A DNA stretch of 64,000 nt. Origin: Elizabethkingia sp. YR214 (GTDB taxonomy: Bacteria > Bacteroidota > Bacteroidia > Flavobacteriales > Weeksellaceae). Every line of letters begins with the position of its first letter. Position 1 is the stretch's first letter. Below the pieces are notes generated by a model. That model searched no databases and was not told the DNA's origin. It saw only the letters and a list, made by a program, of their open reading frames with translations. The stretch lies in contig NZ_QBUH01000001.1 in NCBI RefSeq assembly GCF_003058195.1, forward strand, positions 124,001 through 188,000, read 5' to 3'. A program made the translations under genes and the position numbers. Of the stretch, positions 54,837 through 64,000 are shown piece after piece.

Positions 54837-55235
54837 TTGATAGTTGACAGAATTCTACAAATTATCGATTTTAAGGGAATTAATAAAAGTACTTTCTATA
54901 AAGAAGTTGGCTTATCCAATGGGTTCTTAGATAAAGCAACAAAGAATATTGGGGCTTCGAAGATAGAGCAGATACTAAAGGCATATCCTGAAATAAATCC
55001 TGACTGGTTTCTGACAGGAGAGGGAAACATGTTGAAAAAAGATATTCCCAACACAAGTATAAAAGAGTCTTCAAAAGCCTACAGTCAGGAAGATGAGAAA
55101 AATATTATTAGTGAATTGGAGAAAAGATACAAAGAAGATAAAGAGCTCTATGAAAAACTAATCCTGTCGTACAAGGAGAGAATATCTGAACTTAAAGAAG
55201 AGATTGTTTTCTTGAGAGAACAACTAAAGAAATAG
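54837..55235 (+). CDS. XRE-like regulator with a C-terminal coiled coil
   Basis: 132 residues from a TTG start; no closer ATG fits. Residues 1-68 read as a phage-repressor-like HTH (KGINKSTFYKEVGLSNGFLD, INPDWFLTGEGNML), typical of Bacteroidetes prophage or defence repressors. Residues 80-132 are a Glu/Lys-rich coiled coil (SELEKRYKEDKELYEKLI, ISELKEEIVFLREQL), probably for dimerisation. It is divergent from the small HTH gene and ends at a bidirectional terminator. Confidence 0.75.
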   Translation: MIVDRILQIIDFKGINKSTFYKEVGLSNGFLDKATKNIGASKIEQILKAYPEINPDWFLTGEGNMLKKDIPNTSIKESSKAYSQEDEKNIISELEKRYKEDKELYEKLILSYKERISELKEEIVFLREQLKK

Positions 55236-55366
55236 TGTATTTTCTAAAACATAGAAAATACACTACCTATATTCCTCTCATTTTTAGTATCAGTTGAAAA
55301 GTAAATAAAACCACTTTTACTTTCCAATATATCTTTTTGGATATTAAACACTTAATTATTTATAAA

Positions 55367-55398
55367 ATAAAACCGGAAGAAATTTCTTCCGGTTTTTT
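55367..55398 (+). terminator. Bidirectional terminator after the XRE-like gene
   Basis: The stem AAAACCGGAAGAA/TTCTTCCGGTTTT is flanked by an A-rich and a T-rich tract. It can also end transcription from the SusCD relic. Confidence 0.85.
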
Positions 55399-55435
55399 AA
55401 TTAGCGACTATAATATTGCAATTAATCTACTGATC

Positions 55436-55865
55436 TCACCAAACTTTGGTCTTGAGAGACTCGAATAGAACAGGTATCCCCGGGCCATTCTGCAACGAGT
55501 TTGTATTAACATTAATCTCTATCTGCGGATAGGAAAGCCTCCTTGGAATTGTATTTCCAGTCATATTGAAAGATGGTATTTTTGTAAAGACTGGAAAACC
55601 TGTTCTTCTCCAATCTACCCATGATTCATAAGCGCTCTGAAACATTGTAATCTACTTCTGTTCCACAATTCGCTCTAGCGAGCTATTGTAAGCTACTTTT
55701 AAACCTGCTAAATAGGCCAAAATTTCCCCTGAAAATCCAATAGTTCTTACAACAACCCCTTCAATATCTCGTATTGAAGAAGTGTATTTTTTACTTTCTG
55801 TACTGTAATATTTTGCCCTATAAAGAACATATACCATCATTTGGCATGTATAATTTCACATTCAT
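55436..55865 (-). pseudogene. Decayed SusCD relic: SusC 5' end fused to SusD 3' end
   Basis: From the ATG at 55865 the minus strand reads a frameshifted SusC signal sequence (ATGAATGTGAAATTATACATG, then GTTCTTTATAGGGCAA) aligning with the SusC C start, then SIRDIEGVVVRTIGF, matching its SIKDIEEVVVVAFG. The frame runs directly into AYLAGLKVAYNSSLERIVEQK and AYESWVDWRRTGFPVFTK...IPRRLSYPQIEINVN, which is the C-terminus of a SusD-like nutrient-binding lipoprotein. Between EQK and ITMFQ an in-frame TAG (55652-55654) sits where the family has Trp (QKW). The middle of SusC and most of SusD are deleted. Confidence 0.75.
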
Positions 55866-56333
55866 GTTTAAACAAACTTAAGCTTCATATTTTTACTATT
55901 ACTTAAAAAGAGTTTAGCACATGAAACATTTGATTATGCATCCTTAATATTTATGACAAAAGGTGAAAAAGAAATTTTAGTTGAAAAATAATTTGCTTTA
56001 TGAATGTCATATAAATGTAGAAAACCGGCTAAGAACCAAATGCACAGTACTAAACTCTATAGTATTTACTATATCAATAATATGCTAAAGGTAGCCCCAA
56101 CCTATTGATCGTCATAAAAATTTGTATTCCGCTATCTTACTGGTAAGCATACGATTTCTTACTCATTAAATAAAGTGCTATTAATGAACATTTCAGGGAA
56201 TACTAAAAAATACAAGTCAGAGAAAGTTTATATGGAATGACTATATATTAGTTGCCAAAAAGTAGTTTCGTAAGGGAATGTATAGACATTTTTATAGTTA
56301 TTATATCCATATACCTTCTAGATTTCAGGCAAA
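55866..56333. other. Non-coding gap upstream of the SusCD relic
   Basis: AT-rich, no supported gene on either strand. It includes a stretch near 55998-56018 similar to the region before SusC C, consistent with a shared ancestral promoter region. Confidence 0.45.
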
Positions 56334-56360
56334 TAAAAAAGCGACAGATTTTTCTGTCGC
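56334..56360 (-). terminator. Intrinsic terminator of SusCD pair D
   Basis: The stem GCGACAGA/TCTGTCGC with a TTTT-type loop is followed on the minus strand by a T-run. Confidence 0.88.
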
Positions 56361-56390
56361 TTTACTTATTTATGCAGTAATTTGATTTAA

Positions 56391-57926
56391 TTATTGCAAT
56401 GGATTTTGAGTAACCACTCCTTGAGAAGCATTGATTTCTGCTCGAGGAATTTGCCACTGCCATCTAAAGTCTGTTGATGGAACTTTTATAAGTCCATTCA
56501 TTACTACATCTGATTGATTAGTTCCAGTTCTATCAAGATCTTGACCAAGTCTTTTCAAATCAAACCATCTGAATCCTTCTCCCCAAAGCTCAAGTCTTCT
56601 TGTATTTAGAATTTCAGTAATATAAGCTGCTCCAGAAGTGATAGCTCCTGCATATGCTGTATTTCTATTTTTCTGTAATTCATTGAATATAGCTTTAGAT
56701 CCAGCTTCATCACCTAGTCTAGCCAATGCCTCAGCTTCGATAAGGTACATTTCAGCAGCTCTCATATATGGTACATCTGCTGTTGCTTCACCTTGATCTT
56801 TAACCATAAATTTCTGACTGGAATATGGGAATACTGAATAATTGCTATAAGCGCTAGTTCTAACTATTTTACCTTGTGCATTTTTAGTAGAAAGCCAAGG
56901 AATATGATTTCCGCTAGGGTCAACAACTTGTGTCCTAACATCGGTAGCAGGAAATAACTGAACTAATGTAGAGTTCATTAATTTAGGAGCTTGTCTGATT
57001 TGTGTAGAGTTATAATTCCTGGACATATAAGCAGAGAAATTACCAAAGCCATCTGACTGATCCGGAACCATAATTGTAGCCCACATCCATTCGATATTAG
57101 CCGCAGAATTGAATCCAGCTTTATATGCTGCATTATCCATAAGTGGATATCCAGCTCTTGCTTCTTTTGCATAATTCGCTGCTGCTTTATAGTTACCCTG
57201 AGTCAGTGCCACTCTCGCTAAAAGACCTTTTACAATATTTGAATCAAAGTGAGATTTGCTATATCTGCCAACTCCATTTAACTTAGTTAAGGCTAATTGA
57301 AGATCCTTGTTAACTTGAGCATACACCTCTTCAACTGATGCTCTAGCCAAAGGTTTTTCGTTAGCTTCAAGTCTTAAAGGAACTCCTTCCTGATTATTAT
57401 TTGCTCCTGCAACATATCTTTTACCATAGAATTGTACAAGATTAAAGTAACTAAATGCTCTGTATGTTAAAGCCTCTCCTACAGCCGTATCAATTGTTTG
57501 CTGATCACCAGTTACTTTTGCAGCATTATTAATTACCAAATTAGCATTTCTAATCATAGAATAATAAAACTGGTATGGGTAGTAAGTATTACTAGAATTC
57601 TCATTCCCCTGATCTAACCATCTTACCGAACTAATATACCAGTTATTACCAGTAGAAGCCCAAATCACGTCATCACTAGCAGCTTCAGTCATAATCATAA
57701 CACCAGCCTGACCACTCTGACCTTGTGATGAATTCTGACGGTAGTACATATTACGATGCATACCATTAACAAGGGCTTTTAAATTATCCGCAGTTGATAA
57801 AGCCATTTCCTCATTAACATTATCCGTTGGTGATGTTTCTAAGTAATCTGAATTACATGATGCAAGACCAGCCGAAATCCCTACAATAAGGATAAAAGTT
57901 TTTATATTAAATTTTATTTTTTTCAT
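56391..57926 (-). CDS. SusD/RagB-family lipoprotein (pair D)
   Basis: 511 residues; lipobox LASC with Cys24. Features include LKALVNGMHRNMYYR near the start, GEALTYRAFSYFNLVQFYGKRY, VKGLLARVALTQGNYKAAANYAKEAR, and the C-terminal PYMRAAEMYLIEAEALARLGD and TRRLELWGEGFRWFDLKRLG signatures. It starts 13 bases after the SusC D stop. It is not a close relative of SusD C and E, so its ligand probably differs. Confidence 0.93.
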   Translation of the reverse strand: MKKIKFNIKTFILIVGISAGLASCNSDYLETSPTDNVNEEMALSTADNLKALVNGMHRNMYYRQNSSQGQSGQAGVMIMTEAASDDVIWASTGNNWYISSVRWLDQGNENSSNTYYPYQFYYSMIRNANLVINNAAKVTGDQQTIDTAVGEALTYRAFSYFNLVQFYGKRYVAGANNNQEGVPLRLEANEKPLARASVEEVYAQVNKDLQLALTKLNGVGRYSKSHFDSNIVKGLLARVALTQGNYKAAANYAKEARAGYPLMDNAAYKAGFNSAANIEWMWATIMVPDQSDGFGNFSAYMSRNYNSTQIRQAPKLMNSTLVQLFPATDVRTQVVDPSGNHIPWLSTKNAQGKIVRTSAYSNYSVFPYSSQKFMVKDQGEATADVPYMRAAEMYLIEAEALARLGDEAGSKAIFNELQKNRNTAYAGAITSGAAYITEILNTRRLELWGEGFRWFDLKRLGQDLDRTGTNQSDVVMNGLIKVPSTDFRWQWQIPRAEINASQGVVTQNPLQ

Positions 57927-57939
57927 TGTTTAGATAAAA

Positions 57940-60882
57940 TTAGAATGAAACATTAAGACCTAAAGAAACAATTCTTGCAGGAGTATATCTTGGAGCCACG
58001 GTTCCATTAAAACCGCCACCTCCTGGCTCTAATCCTTTTCTTGCTGTTTTAGCCCAAATATTTTCTCCAGATACATAAAGGCGTAAGTTATCTACACCAA
58101 GATCCTTAAGAGATTCTTTATTAAATGTATATCCAAAAGTTGCGTTTCTCAATTGAATATAGCTTGCACTTACTAACCATCTTGAACTTTGCTGTCCAGC
58201 AGTATTATATGTTGCTGTATTCATTGCAGGAGTATCTGTTATCTGCCCAGGTGTTGTCCATCTGTTTAGTATATCTGTACTAAGCGCTCCTCCTTGTGGA
58301 TAACCAGACATTAAACCAGCATAGTTAGAATCATAAATCTTACCACCAATCTGATAAGTAAACATTACACTAAGATCCCAGTTCTTGTACTTGAAGTTAG
58401 AACCAAAACTACCATACCAATCTGGAATCGCAGATCCTGACCAGTCATATTTTGCCTTAGTATGAGTTGTAGTTAAAGCCTGCCCATCAATCATTCTGAT
58501 ATCCGGTGACAATGCATTAGGATTTACAAATTGAGGGTCAGCTACAAATAATGGAGCTCCATCTTTAGGATCTACACCATACCATTGTCTTAACCAGTAG
58601 TCATAAATACTCTTACCTTCAATAATTCTCTTTGTTCCGTTAATAATTTCGGACTGTCCAGGAATTAATTTTTTCAAAACATTTTTATAAGTCGATGCAT
58701 TTATATTTACATTCCATTTAAAGTTTTGATTCTTGATAATATCTGCTGACAACTGGAATTCCCATCCTGTATTCTGCATATCACCTACATTTCTTGCTAC
58801 ACCATCATCTGGTACACCAGCTGAAACAGGCACAGGAACTCTGAATAGCATATCTTTTGTATATCTTCTATACCATCCAGCACTACCTGTAATTCTACTT
58901 TTAAATAAACCGAATTCTAATGAAACATCCGTTTGGTTATTGGATTCCCATGTTAATTTAGGATCTGATAACTGATTGAATAAAATACCTCCTTCAGTTA
59001 CGTTTGGATAACCAATACTATATAGCGTCTGGTATGGATAATATCCATTTAAAGCATCATTACCTACCTGCCCGTAAGAAGCCATTAGCTTTAGGTAATT
59101 AATTACTGAGTTTCCTTTCAGGAACGATTCATTTGAAACAACCCAGTTACCTCCTACAGACCAGAAAGCATTCCATCTAACATCTTTCGCAAACCTGGAA
59201 GAAGCATCCCATCTGATAGACCCCTGTAAATGGTATTTACCTTGGTATCCATAACTCAAATTACCAAACCAGCTTTCTTTTGTATAAATATTATAATAAC
59301 CATTGGTATTCTTTGGAGTAACAAAGTTTATCATTTCATCATTATTATCTACAGTCTGTCCAGTCTTATATGCATATAAATAATCATATGAATATCTATA
59401 GTTTTCATGTGCAAAGAAAGCATCTAAAGAGTGATCACCAAATTTTCTTGTATAAGATAATTTCTGATTCCAGTTCAAAGTCTGATAGAAATTAGTATAC
59501 CTTTCTGCACTACCTAGACCTGCAGCATCACCAATTAATTTATTGGTATATGTTTTACGGAATGTATTTTGGTAGCTGTATGCAACATTCGTTGTGAACT
59601 TTAAGTAAGGATCAATTGCTACTTCTGCATAAAGTATTGAATTTACATTATAGTCTCTTGTGAAGTTTCTATTCCATAATGTTTCTGCAATAACATTTCT
59701 ACCCGCTGCGGCATCAGTACCTCTTTTATCTCCCGGGTCAAACATTTCCTGTCCTGTTACTGGATCAATAACACGCTGCCCTGTTACAGGATCAATAATA
59801 TATGGACTATAAATAGGCCCCATAACTCTCGTCCATCTGTAAGGGTTCACGTAAGAAGCAGAACTAGCAGCTCCATCTACTCCATTATTTCTAGTAATAG
59901 CTGCTGCAGATAAATTAGCTCCTAGCTTTAACCAAGACTTAACCTGTGAGTCTACAGCAACACGAAGTGTAAATCTTTCGAAGTCTGTAGTTTTAAGATA
60001 TCCGTCTTCCTTAGTATAGCCTAATGATGTACGGTATGTTGTTTTCTCTGTTCCTCCACTAAGACCTAAGTTATATTCATTTCTGATACCAGTACCAATT
60101 AAAGGTCTTGCCCAATCAAAATCATCATATCTAAGCTTAGCATTTGGATTCAATATACCATTCACCACTAATTGATTATCTGGTACATTGTACACATTTG
60201 TCTTAAGGACATTAATCAAATTGTTGGTTGCATAAGAATTTGCAGCATCTATTCCTGAAGACAAACGTCCATTTCTAAGTGCCTCCCAAGTTAACGGATA
60301 ATATTGTGCAGCATTTACTCTGTCATATTCAGGGATTGAACGTGCAGAAATACCTGTTGTTGCAGAAAAATCAATTCTATCTTTTCCTTTTTTTCCCTTT
60401 TTTGTAGTTAATAATACAACACCATTTGCTGCACTGGAACCATACAAAGAAGTTGCCGCAGCATCTTTAAGCACATTAATTGACTCGATATCTGCAGGGT
60501 TAATAGCAGATAATGGGCCGTTATAAATAGCACCATCTAAAACGTAAAGAGGGTTATTACTATAGCTATATGAACTAATACCTCTAATACGAACCGACAA
60601 ACCTTCTCCTGGCTGACCAGTACTTGCACTTACCTGAATACCAGGGCCGGCGCCATCTAATGCCTGAGATACATCACTGATTGGTCTTTCAGCCAATTTT
60701 TCAGATTTTATCTGTAGGTTGGACCCTACAACTGAGTTTTTCTTTTGCTTTCCATAAGCAACAACAACAACTTCTTCAATTTCTTTTGTAGCTGTTGTAT
60801 CTTTTTTGGCCTTTTGAGCCATAGCCCCCTGTCCTATAAAAAATAGTACACCGGCGCTCAACACGCGGAATTTTACATTCAT
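57940..60882 (-). CDS. SusC/RagA-family TonB-dependent transporter (pair D)
   Basis: 980 residues. Signal peptide MNVKFRVLSAGVLFFIGQGA... similar to SusC C, TonB-box-like IEEVVVVAY, plug motifs LDGAGPGIQV, RIRGISSYSYS, PLYVLDGA, LKDAAATSLYGSSAANGVVLLTTKKGKKGK, and a barrel ending in LGLNVSF. No carboxypeptidase-like N-terminal domain. It is a separate subfamily from SusC C/E inside the same array. Region 60883-61041 upstream has no TAnnTTTG match I can support. Confidence 0.94.
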   Translation of the reverse strand: MNVKFRVLSAGVLFFIGQGAMAQKAKKDTTATKEIEEVVVVAYGKQKKNSVVGSNLQIKSEKLAERPISDVSQALDGAGPGIQVSASTGQPGEGLSVRIRGISSYSYSNNPLYVLDGAIYNGPLSAINPADIESINVLKDAAATSLYGSSAANGVVLLTTKKGKKGKDRIDFSATTGISARSIPEYDRVNAAQYYPLTWEALRNGRLSSGIDAANSYATNNLINVLKTNVYNVPDNQLVVNGILNPNAKLRYDDFDWARPLIGTGIRNEYNLGLSGGTEKTTYRTSLGYTKEDGYLKTTDFERFTLRVAVDSQVKSWLKLGANLSAAAITRNNGVDGAASSASYVNPYRWTRVMGPIYSPYIIDPVTGQRVIDPVTGQEMFDPGDKRGTDAAAGRNVIAETLWNRNFTRDYNVNSILYAEVAIDPYLKFTTNVAYSYQNTFRKTYTNKLIGDAAGLGSAERYTNFYQTLNWNQKLSYTRKFGDHSLDAFFAHENYRYSYDYLYAYKTGQTVDNNDEMINFVTPKNTNGYYNIYTKESWFGNLSYGYQGKYHLQGSIRWDASSRFAKDVRWNAFWSVGGNWVVSNESFLKGNSVINYLKLMASYGQVGNDALNGYYPYQTLYSIGYPNVTEGGILFNQLSDPKLTWESNNQTDVSLEFGLFKSRITGSAGWYRRYTKDMLFRVPVPVSAGVPDDGVARNVGDMQNTGWEFQLSADIIKNQNFKWNVNINASTYKNVLKKLIPGQSEIINGTKRIIEGKSIYDYWLRQWYGVDPKDGAPLFVADPQFVNPNALSPDIRMIDGQALTTTHTKAKYDWSGSAIPDWYGSFGSNFKYKNWDLSVMFTYQIGGKIYDSNYAGLMSGYPQGGALSTDILNRWTTPGQITDTPAMNTATYNTAGQQSSRWLVSASYIQLRNATFGYTFNKESLKDLGVDNLRLYVSGENIWAKTARKGLEPGGGGFNGTVAPRYTPARIVSLGLNVSF

Positions 60883-61041
60883 ATTAACAAATTTTAACTT
60901 TTGAGGATTGCAAATATGTTAATATTAATTAATATGACCAAATTAAATTCCGAATAAAGTTAAAAAACAGATTATATATCTATTAAGAAACTAATAAAAC
61001 TCTTTTCTTTAGATTATTTATCTTTACTATTGTAAATAAAT

Positions 61042-61066
61042 AAGCCCACCATAAAATGGCAGGCTT
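61042..61066 (-). terminator. Intrinsic terminator of SusCD pair E
   Basis: Minus-strand stem AAGCCTGCCA/TGGTGGGCTT with two G-T pairs, loop TTTTA, followed by a moderately T-rich tract. Confidence 0.65.
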
Positions 61067-61087
61067 TAGTAATTATGAAAGTAAATA

Positions 61088-62518
61088 CTATCTACTTAAA
61101 TTAATATCTTGAGGGATATTTGGATTTGCATCTAATTCCGTTTGTGGAATCTTTAGGAAAAATCTTTTATCATCTGGTAATAGTGGGTTACTAGCCATAT
61201 TAAGTCTATGCCAAGAATCTCTCTTGAGCCCTCTCCTCAATCTTTTTGCATCATACCACTCTACACCAATTTCCCCATAAAGCTCCTTTTGTCTTTCTAA
61301 AAGAATTTCTTCATAAAAAGCATTACCCGTTGTAGAAGATTTTACAGCCTGAGGATCTCTATTTTTTTGTAATGCATAAAGCAAATCGTGAGCACCATTT
61401 TCATCACCCAGCTTATACATTGCTTCAGCTTGAATTAAAATCATTTCTGGAGTCCTTATAATGGCAAAAGCTGCTGTAAATGAAAATTTAAATTTCTTAG
61501 TATACCACATTCTATAATCTGTTGCAGTTGTTTTAGCAAATTGATTTCTTACATCGGTCGCAGAGTATAGGGCAACAAAAGATTTATTTATATAAGTGTT
61601 ATTATAAGCACTTTCAGTTCTGGTATAAAAACCATGGGGAGCAAGATAATAATAATTACTCTGATCAGATTGTTGCGGATCCGCAAGAAGCCATTCATTA
61701 CCTTTATTCATATCATCAAATCCTGATTGATAAAATTCTGGACTTAAAACAGCTGTTGGATTACCACCATAAGCCAATGTTGCATAATCTTTTGCTTTTC
61801 CCCAATTACCCATTACCTGATATACTCTAGCAGCAACAGCATAAGAAACATTTTTATTAAAATAGGATTTATCTCCTCTATTTGCAGAGCCTATCTGAAT
61901 AGCTTTTTCTAAATCATTAGTTATAAAAGCATAAAGATCTTTCATTGTAGACATTGGAGCTCCTTCCAAAACTTTTGAAGATGTATAAATAGGGGGAGCA
62001 GGTAAATTTGGATCAAAATTATAAGTATGTTGGAATTCTAAACTTAATTCAAAATAAAAAAATGCGCGCATTGTATAAGCCTGTCCCAATAGTTCATTCT
62101 TTTGATCTGGAGAAAGCGCAGTAGAAGCACTAACCCCTTCAATAACATCATTTATTCTGTTTATTAAATAATACGGAAATCTCCAGCTAAATACTGTTCT
62201 TCTAAAATTTGGTTCTCTATTCTCATTTGCATAATCAAATTGAAACCAACTTCCTGAATTTATAGAAATATTTCCTTTATTCTCTCTAGCAAAATATATT
62301 GATCCCACATTACCAGCATCATAATCTGTAAATTGACCACGAGTTCTTCTTAAAATTCCGGCAATATGCGCTTTTGCACCTTCATAAGAACTATACACAA
62401 CATCCGGAGCAAGAGAATCCGTTGGTTGCGGAGTATCTAAATAATTGCTCGTACATGAATTAATTAAGGCAAAAAAACCTAATAATATTATATATTTTAT
62501 CTTTTCCATTTCTTTCAT
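61088..62518 (-). CDS. SusD/RagB-family lipoprotein (pair E)
   Basis: 476 residues, same length as SusD C. Lipobox INSC with Cys22 (numbered from the ATG at 62518; MEKIKY at 62509 is an alternative start). Long stretches match SusD C: SYEGAKAHIAGILRRTRGQF, AYTMRAFFYFELSLEFQHTY and KELYGEIGVEWYDAKRLRRGL. It is a tandem paralogue with the same order, separated by pair D and the HTH/relic region. It starts 2 bases after the SusC E stop. Confidence 0.93.
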   Translation of the reverse strand: MKEMEKIKYIILLGFFALINSCTSNYLDTPQPTDSLAPDVVYSSYEGAKAHIAGILRRTRGQFTDYDAGNVGSIYFARENKGNISINSGSWFQFDYANENREPNFRRTVFSWRFPYYLINRINDVIEGVSASTALSPDQKNELLGQAYTMRAFFYFELSLEFQHTYNFDPNLPAPPIYTSSKVLEGAPMSTMKDLYAFITNDLEKAIQIGSANRGDKSYFNKNVSYAVAARVYQVMGNWGKAKDYATLAYGGNPTAVLSPEFYQSGFDDMNKGNEWLLADPQQSDQSNYYYLAPHGFYTRTESAYNNTYINKSFVALYSATDVRNQFAKTTATDYRMWYTKKFKFSFTAAFAIIRTPEMILIQAEAMYKLGDENGAHDLLYALQKNRDPQAVKSSTTGNAFYEEILLERQKELYGEIGVEWYDAKRLRRGLKRDSWHRLNMASNPLLPDDKRFFLKIPQTELDANPNIPQDINLSR

Positions 62519-62520
62519 TA

Positions 62521-64000
62521 TTAAAAATTAAGTGTGAATCCCATTGAAACAGTTCTTAAATTATAAGATCTGCTATCAGTATTTCCAGATATACTTTGTT
62601 CAGGGTCAATTCCTTTATGAGACTGCCATGTCCATAAATTATCAGCTTGAATAAATAATCTCAATCCTCTGATTTCCATATTTCCAAATAATTTTGGATC
62701 AACATTATAGCCTAGCGTTAATGCTTTTAGTCTTATATAATTATTTTTAAACAAAAATCTAGTAGAAGTACCATTATTATTATTTTGTGCCAATATATTA
62801 ACTGGTATATCACTTACATCTCCTGGTTTTTGCCATGCATTCATTACATCCACTGACTGTTGTCTTCCTGCAGCACTAAAGCCAGACATTAAACCTGCAT
62901 AAGTAGAATCATAAATATATCCACCAAAACTAAAATTAAATAATGCATTCAAATCAAAATTACCTATTTTAAGATAATTATTAAAACCTCCAGTTACATC
63001 TGGCAATGAACTTCCAGCGTAAATTTTATTTGCTTCTAGATTTGCTACATTATAATCTGCAGTTTTTTCCCTTGTCACATTACCATTCGTATCTGTTTTA
63101 TTATACCACCAGGTTCCCATACCTGTTTGAGAATCTACACCCGCCCATTCAGGAATAAAGAAGTCATATATTGACCTTCCGACTTCCCAGCGTTTATTAC
63201 CATTAATAAATGACTTCTGCGTAAGCTCTGTTATTTTATTTTTAGCAAATGATAAGTTAAGACTAGTTCTCCACTCAACACTTTTAGTACTTATATTCAG
63301 TGATGTTAAATCTATATCAACTCCATAGTTTTTAATCGCTCCTACGTTAGTGATTATACTGGAGTTACCTGTAGAAATAGGTAATGGCTTATTATAAATA
63401 AGATCTACAGATTTTTTATTCCAGTATTCAACATTACCTGTAATTCTATTATTAAACAACCCAAATTCAATTCCAAAATTCGTTGCCGCTGTTTTTTCCC
63501 ATCTTAGATTATAATCAACAGGTCCTAACAACAATATCCCAGTAGCACCAAGCTGATTCCAGCCGGTATCATACTGCATCATATAAGGGAAGAAATTTTG
63601 TGATCCATCAGAATTTTGAGTTTTATTATTTCCTAGCTCACCATATGATCCTTTTAGTTTCAAATAATTAACAATATCATTTTTGAAAAAATCTTCCCCA
63701 CTGATTACATAAGCTCCCCCAACAGAATAATATTTACCCCATCTGTTACTTGATGCAAATCTTGATGAACCATCAGCCCTAAAAGACCCTTCAATAAAGT
63801 ATTTATTCTTATAGCTATATCCTGCTCTACCCAAGTAACTTACAAGCCTTTCCTGATTAACATACCCACTAACACCTTCAGATACGGTTTTGCCATTCAG
63901 CACAAATACATTTGGCAAGAACCCTGTTCCCGCTGCGCCTAAACCATCATATTTATAATCCATAATTTCAAAGATAGCCTGTGCATTCACATTGTGATCC
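62521..64000 (-). CDS. SusC/RagA-family TonB-dependent transporter (pair E), 5'-truncated by window edge
   Basis: About 492 C-terminal residues; the plug and N-terminus lie beyond 64000. The barrel is closely similar to SusC C throughout (GTGFLP.V.VLNGKTVSEGV, NYLKLK.SYGELGNN, FFIPEWAGVDSQTGMGTWWY, DNLWTWQSHKGIDPEQS) and ends in MGFTLNF. The carry-over of identical blocks suggests recent duplication or gene conversion between C and E. Confidence 0.93.
   Translation of the reverse strand, partial: DHNVNAQAIFEIMDYKYDGLGAAGTGFLPNVFVLNGKTVSEGVSGYVNQERLVSYLGRAGYSYKNKYFIEGSFRADGSSRFASSNRWGKYYSVGGAYVISGEDFFKNDIVNYLKLKGSYGELGNNKTQNSDGSQNFFPYMMQYDTGWNQLGATGILLLGPVDYNLRWEKTAATNFGIEFGLFNNRITGNVEYWNKKSVDLIYNKPLPISTGNSSIITNVGAIKNYGVDIDLTSLNISTKSVEWRTSLNLSFAKNKITELTQKSFINGNKRWEVGRSIYDFFIPEWAGVDSQTGMGTWWYNKTDTNGNVTREKTADYNVANLEANKIYAGSSLPDVTGGFNNYLKIGNFDLNALFNFSFGGYIYDSTYAGLMSGFSAAGRQQSVDVMNAWQKPGDVSDIPVNILAQNNNNGTSTRFLFKNNYIRLKALTLGYNVDPKLFGNMEIRGLRLFIQADNLWTWQSHKGIDPEQSISGNTDSRSYNLRTVSMGFTLNF

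Overview
The window looks like chromosomal DNA of a Flavobacteriia/Weeksellaceae bacterium, most like Elizabethkingia or Chryseobacterium. The DNA is AT-rich. Promoters follow the Bacteroidetes pattern TTG-N19/20-TAnnTTTG, and there are five SusC/SusD-type outer-membrane nutrient uptake pairs. Other typical markers are a bacillithiol gene (bshC), a GYDIA-type GHMP kinase and ATP-dependent PEP carboxykinase. The species assignment is inference; no database was searched.

Layout. 1-9 kb holds housekeeping genes: truncated pncB, a YciI-like protein, a TspO-like protein, rmuC, a TrmH-family methyltransferase, small lipoproteins, 5-formyl-THF cyclo-ligase and a tRNA hydroxylase TrhO with an extra C-terminal barrel. 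9.3-20.5 kb holds an HtrA protease, SusCD pair A, RidA, LptD and a cell-wall amidase. 20.5-21.0 kb holds two tRNA-Glu(TTC) genes flanking rpsT. 21.2-23.8 kb is an accessory locus: a glycosyltransferase-like protein, a short LanC-like protein interrupted by a (AAT)23 microsatellite, and a 73-residue peptide with a Gly-Gly leader and a four-cysteine core. It is a candidate RiPP locus.

23.9-32.7 kb looks like a mannoside utilisation cluster: GntR regulator, GH38 alpha-mannosidase, ROK sugar kinase, mannose-6-phosphate isomerase with an extra N-terminal domain, and a sugar porter. The gap before the ROK gene holds two triads of perfect DnaA-box 9-mers (TGTGGATAA) with identical 75/30 bp spacing. 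The same spacing recurs inside the 5' end of the ROK gene, so the gap looks like decayed tandem copies of that gene start whose 9-mers were preserved.

32.8-49.5 kb holds a MutS2-like ATPase without an Smr domain, SusCD pair B, aroQ, pckA, a GHMP kinase, fabD, a LysM/receptor-like protein, bshC and a putative porin. Pair B is preceded by a recognisable SAM-I (S-box) riboswitch with its own intrinsic terminator and promoter, which suggests it imports a methionine- or sulfur-related nutrient.

49.7-64 kb is a tandem SusCD array on the minus strand (pairs C, D and E; E runs off the window). Two small helix-turn-helix genes and a decayed SusC-start/SusD-end relic with an in-frame stop lie between C and D. 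C and E are close paralogues, so the array grew by duplication and lost at least one copy by internal deletion.
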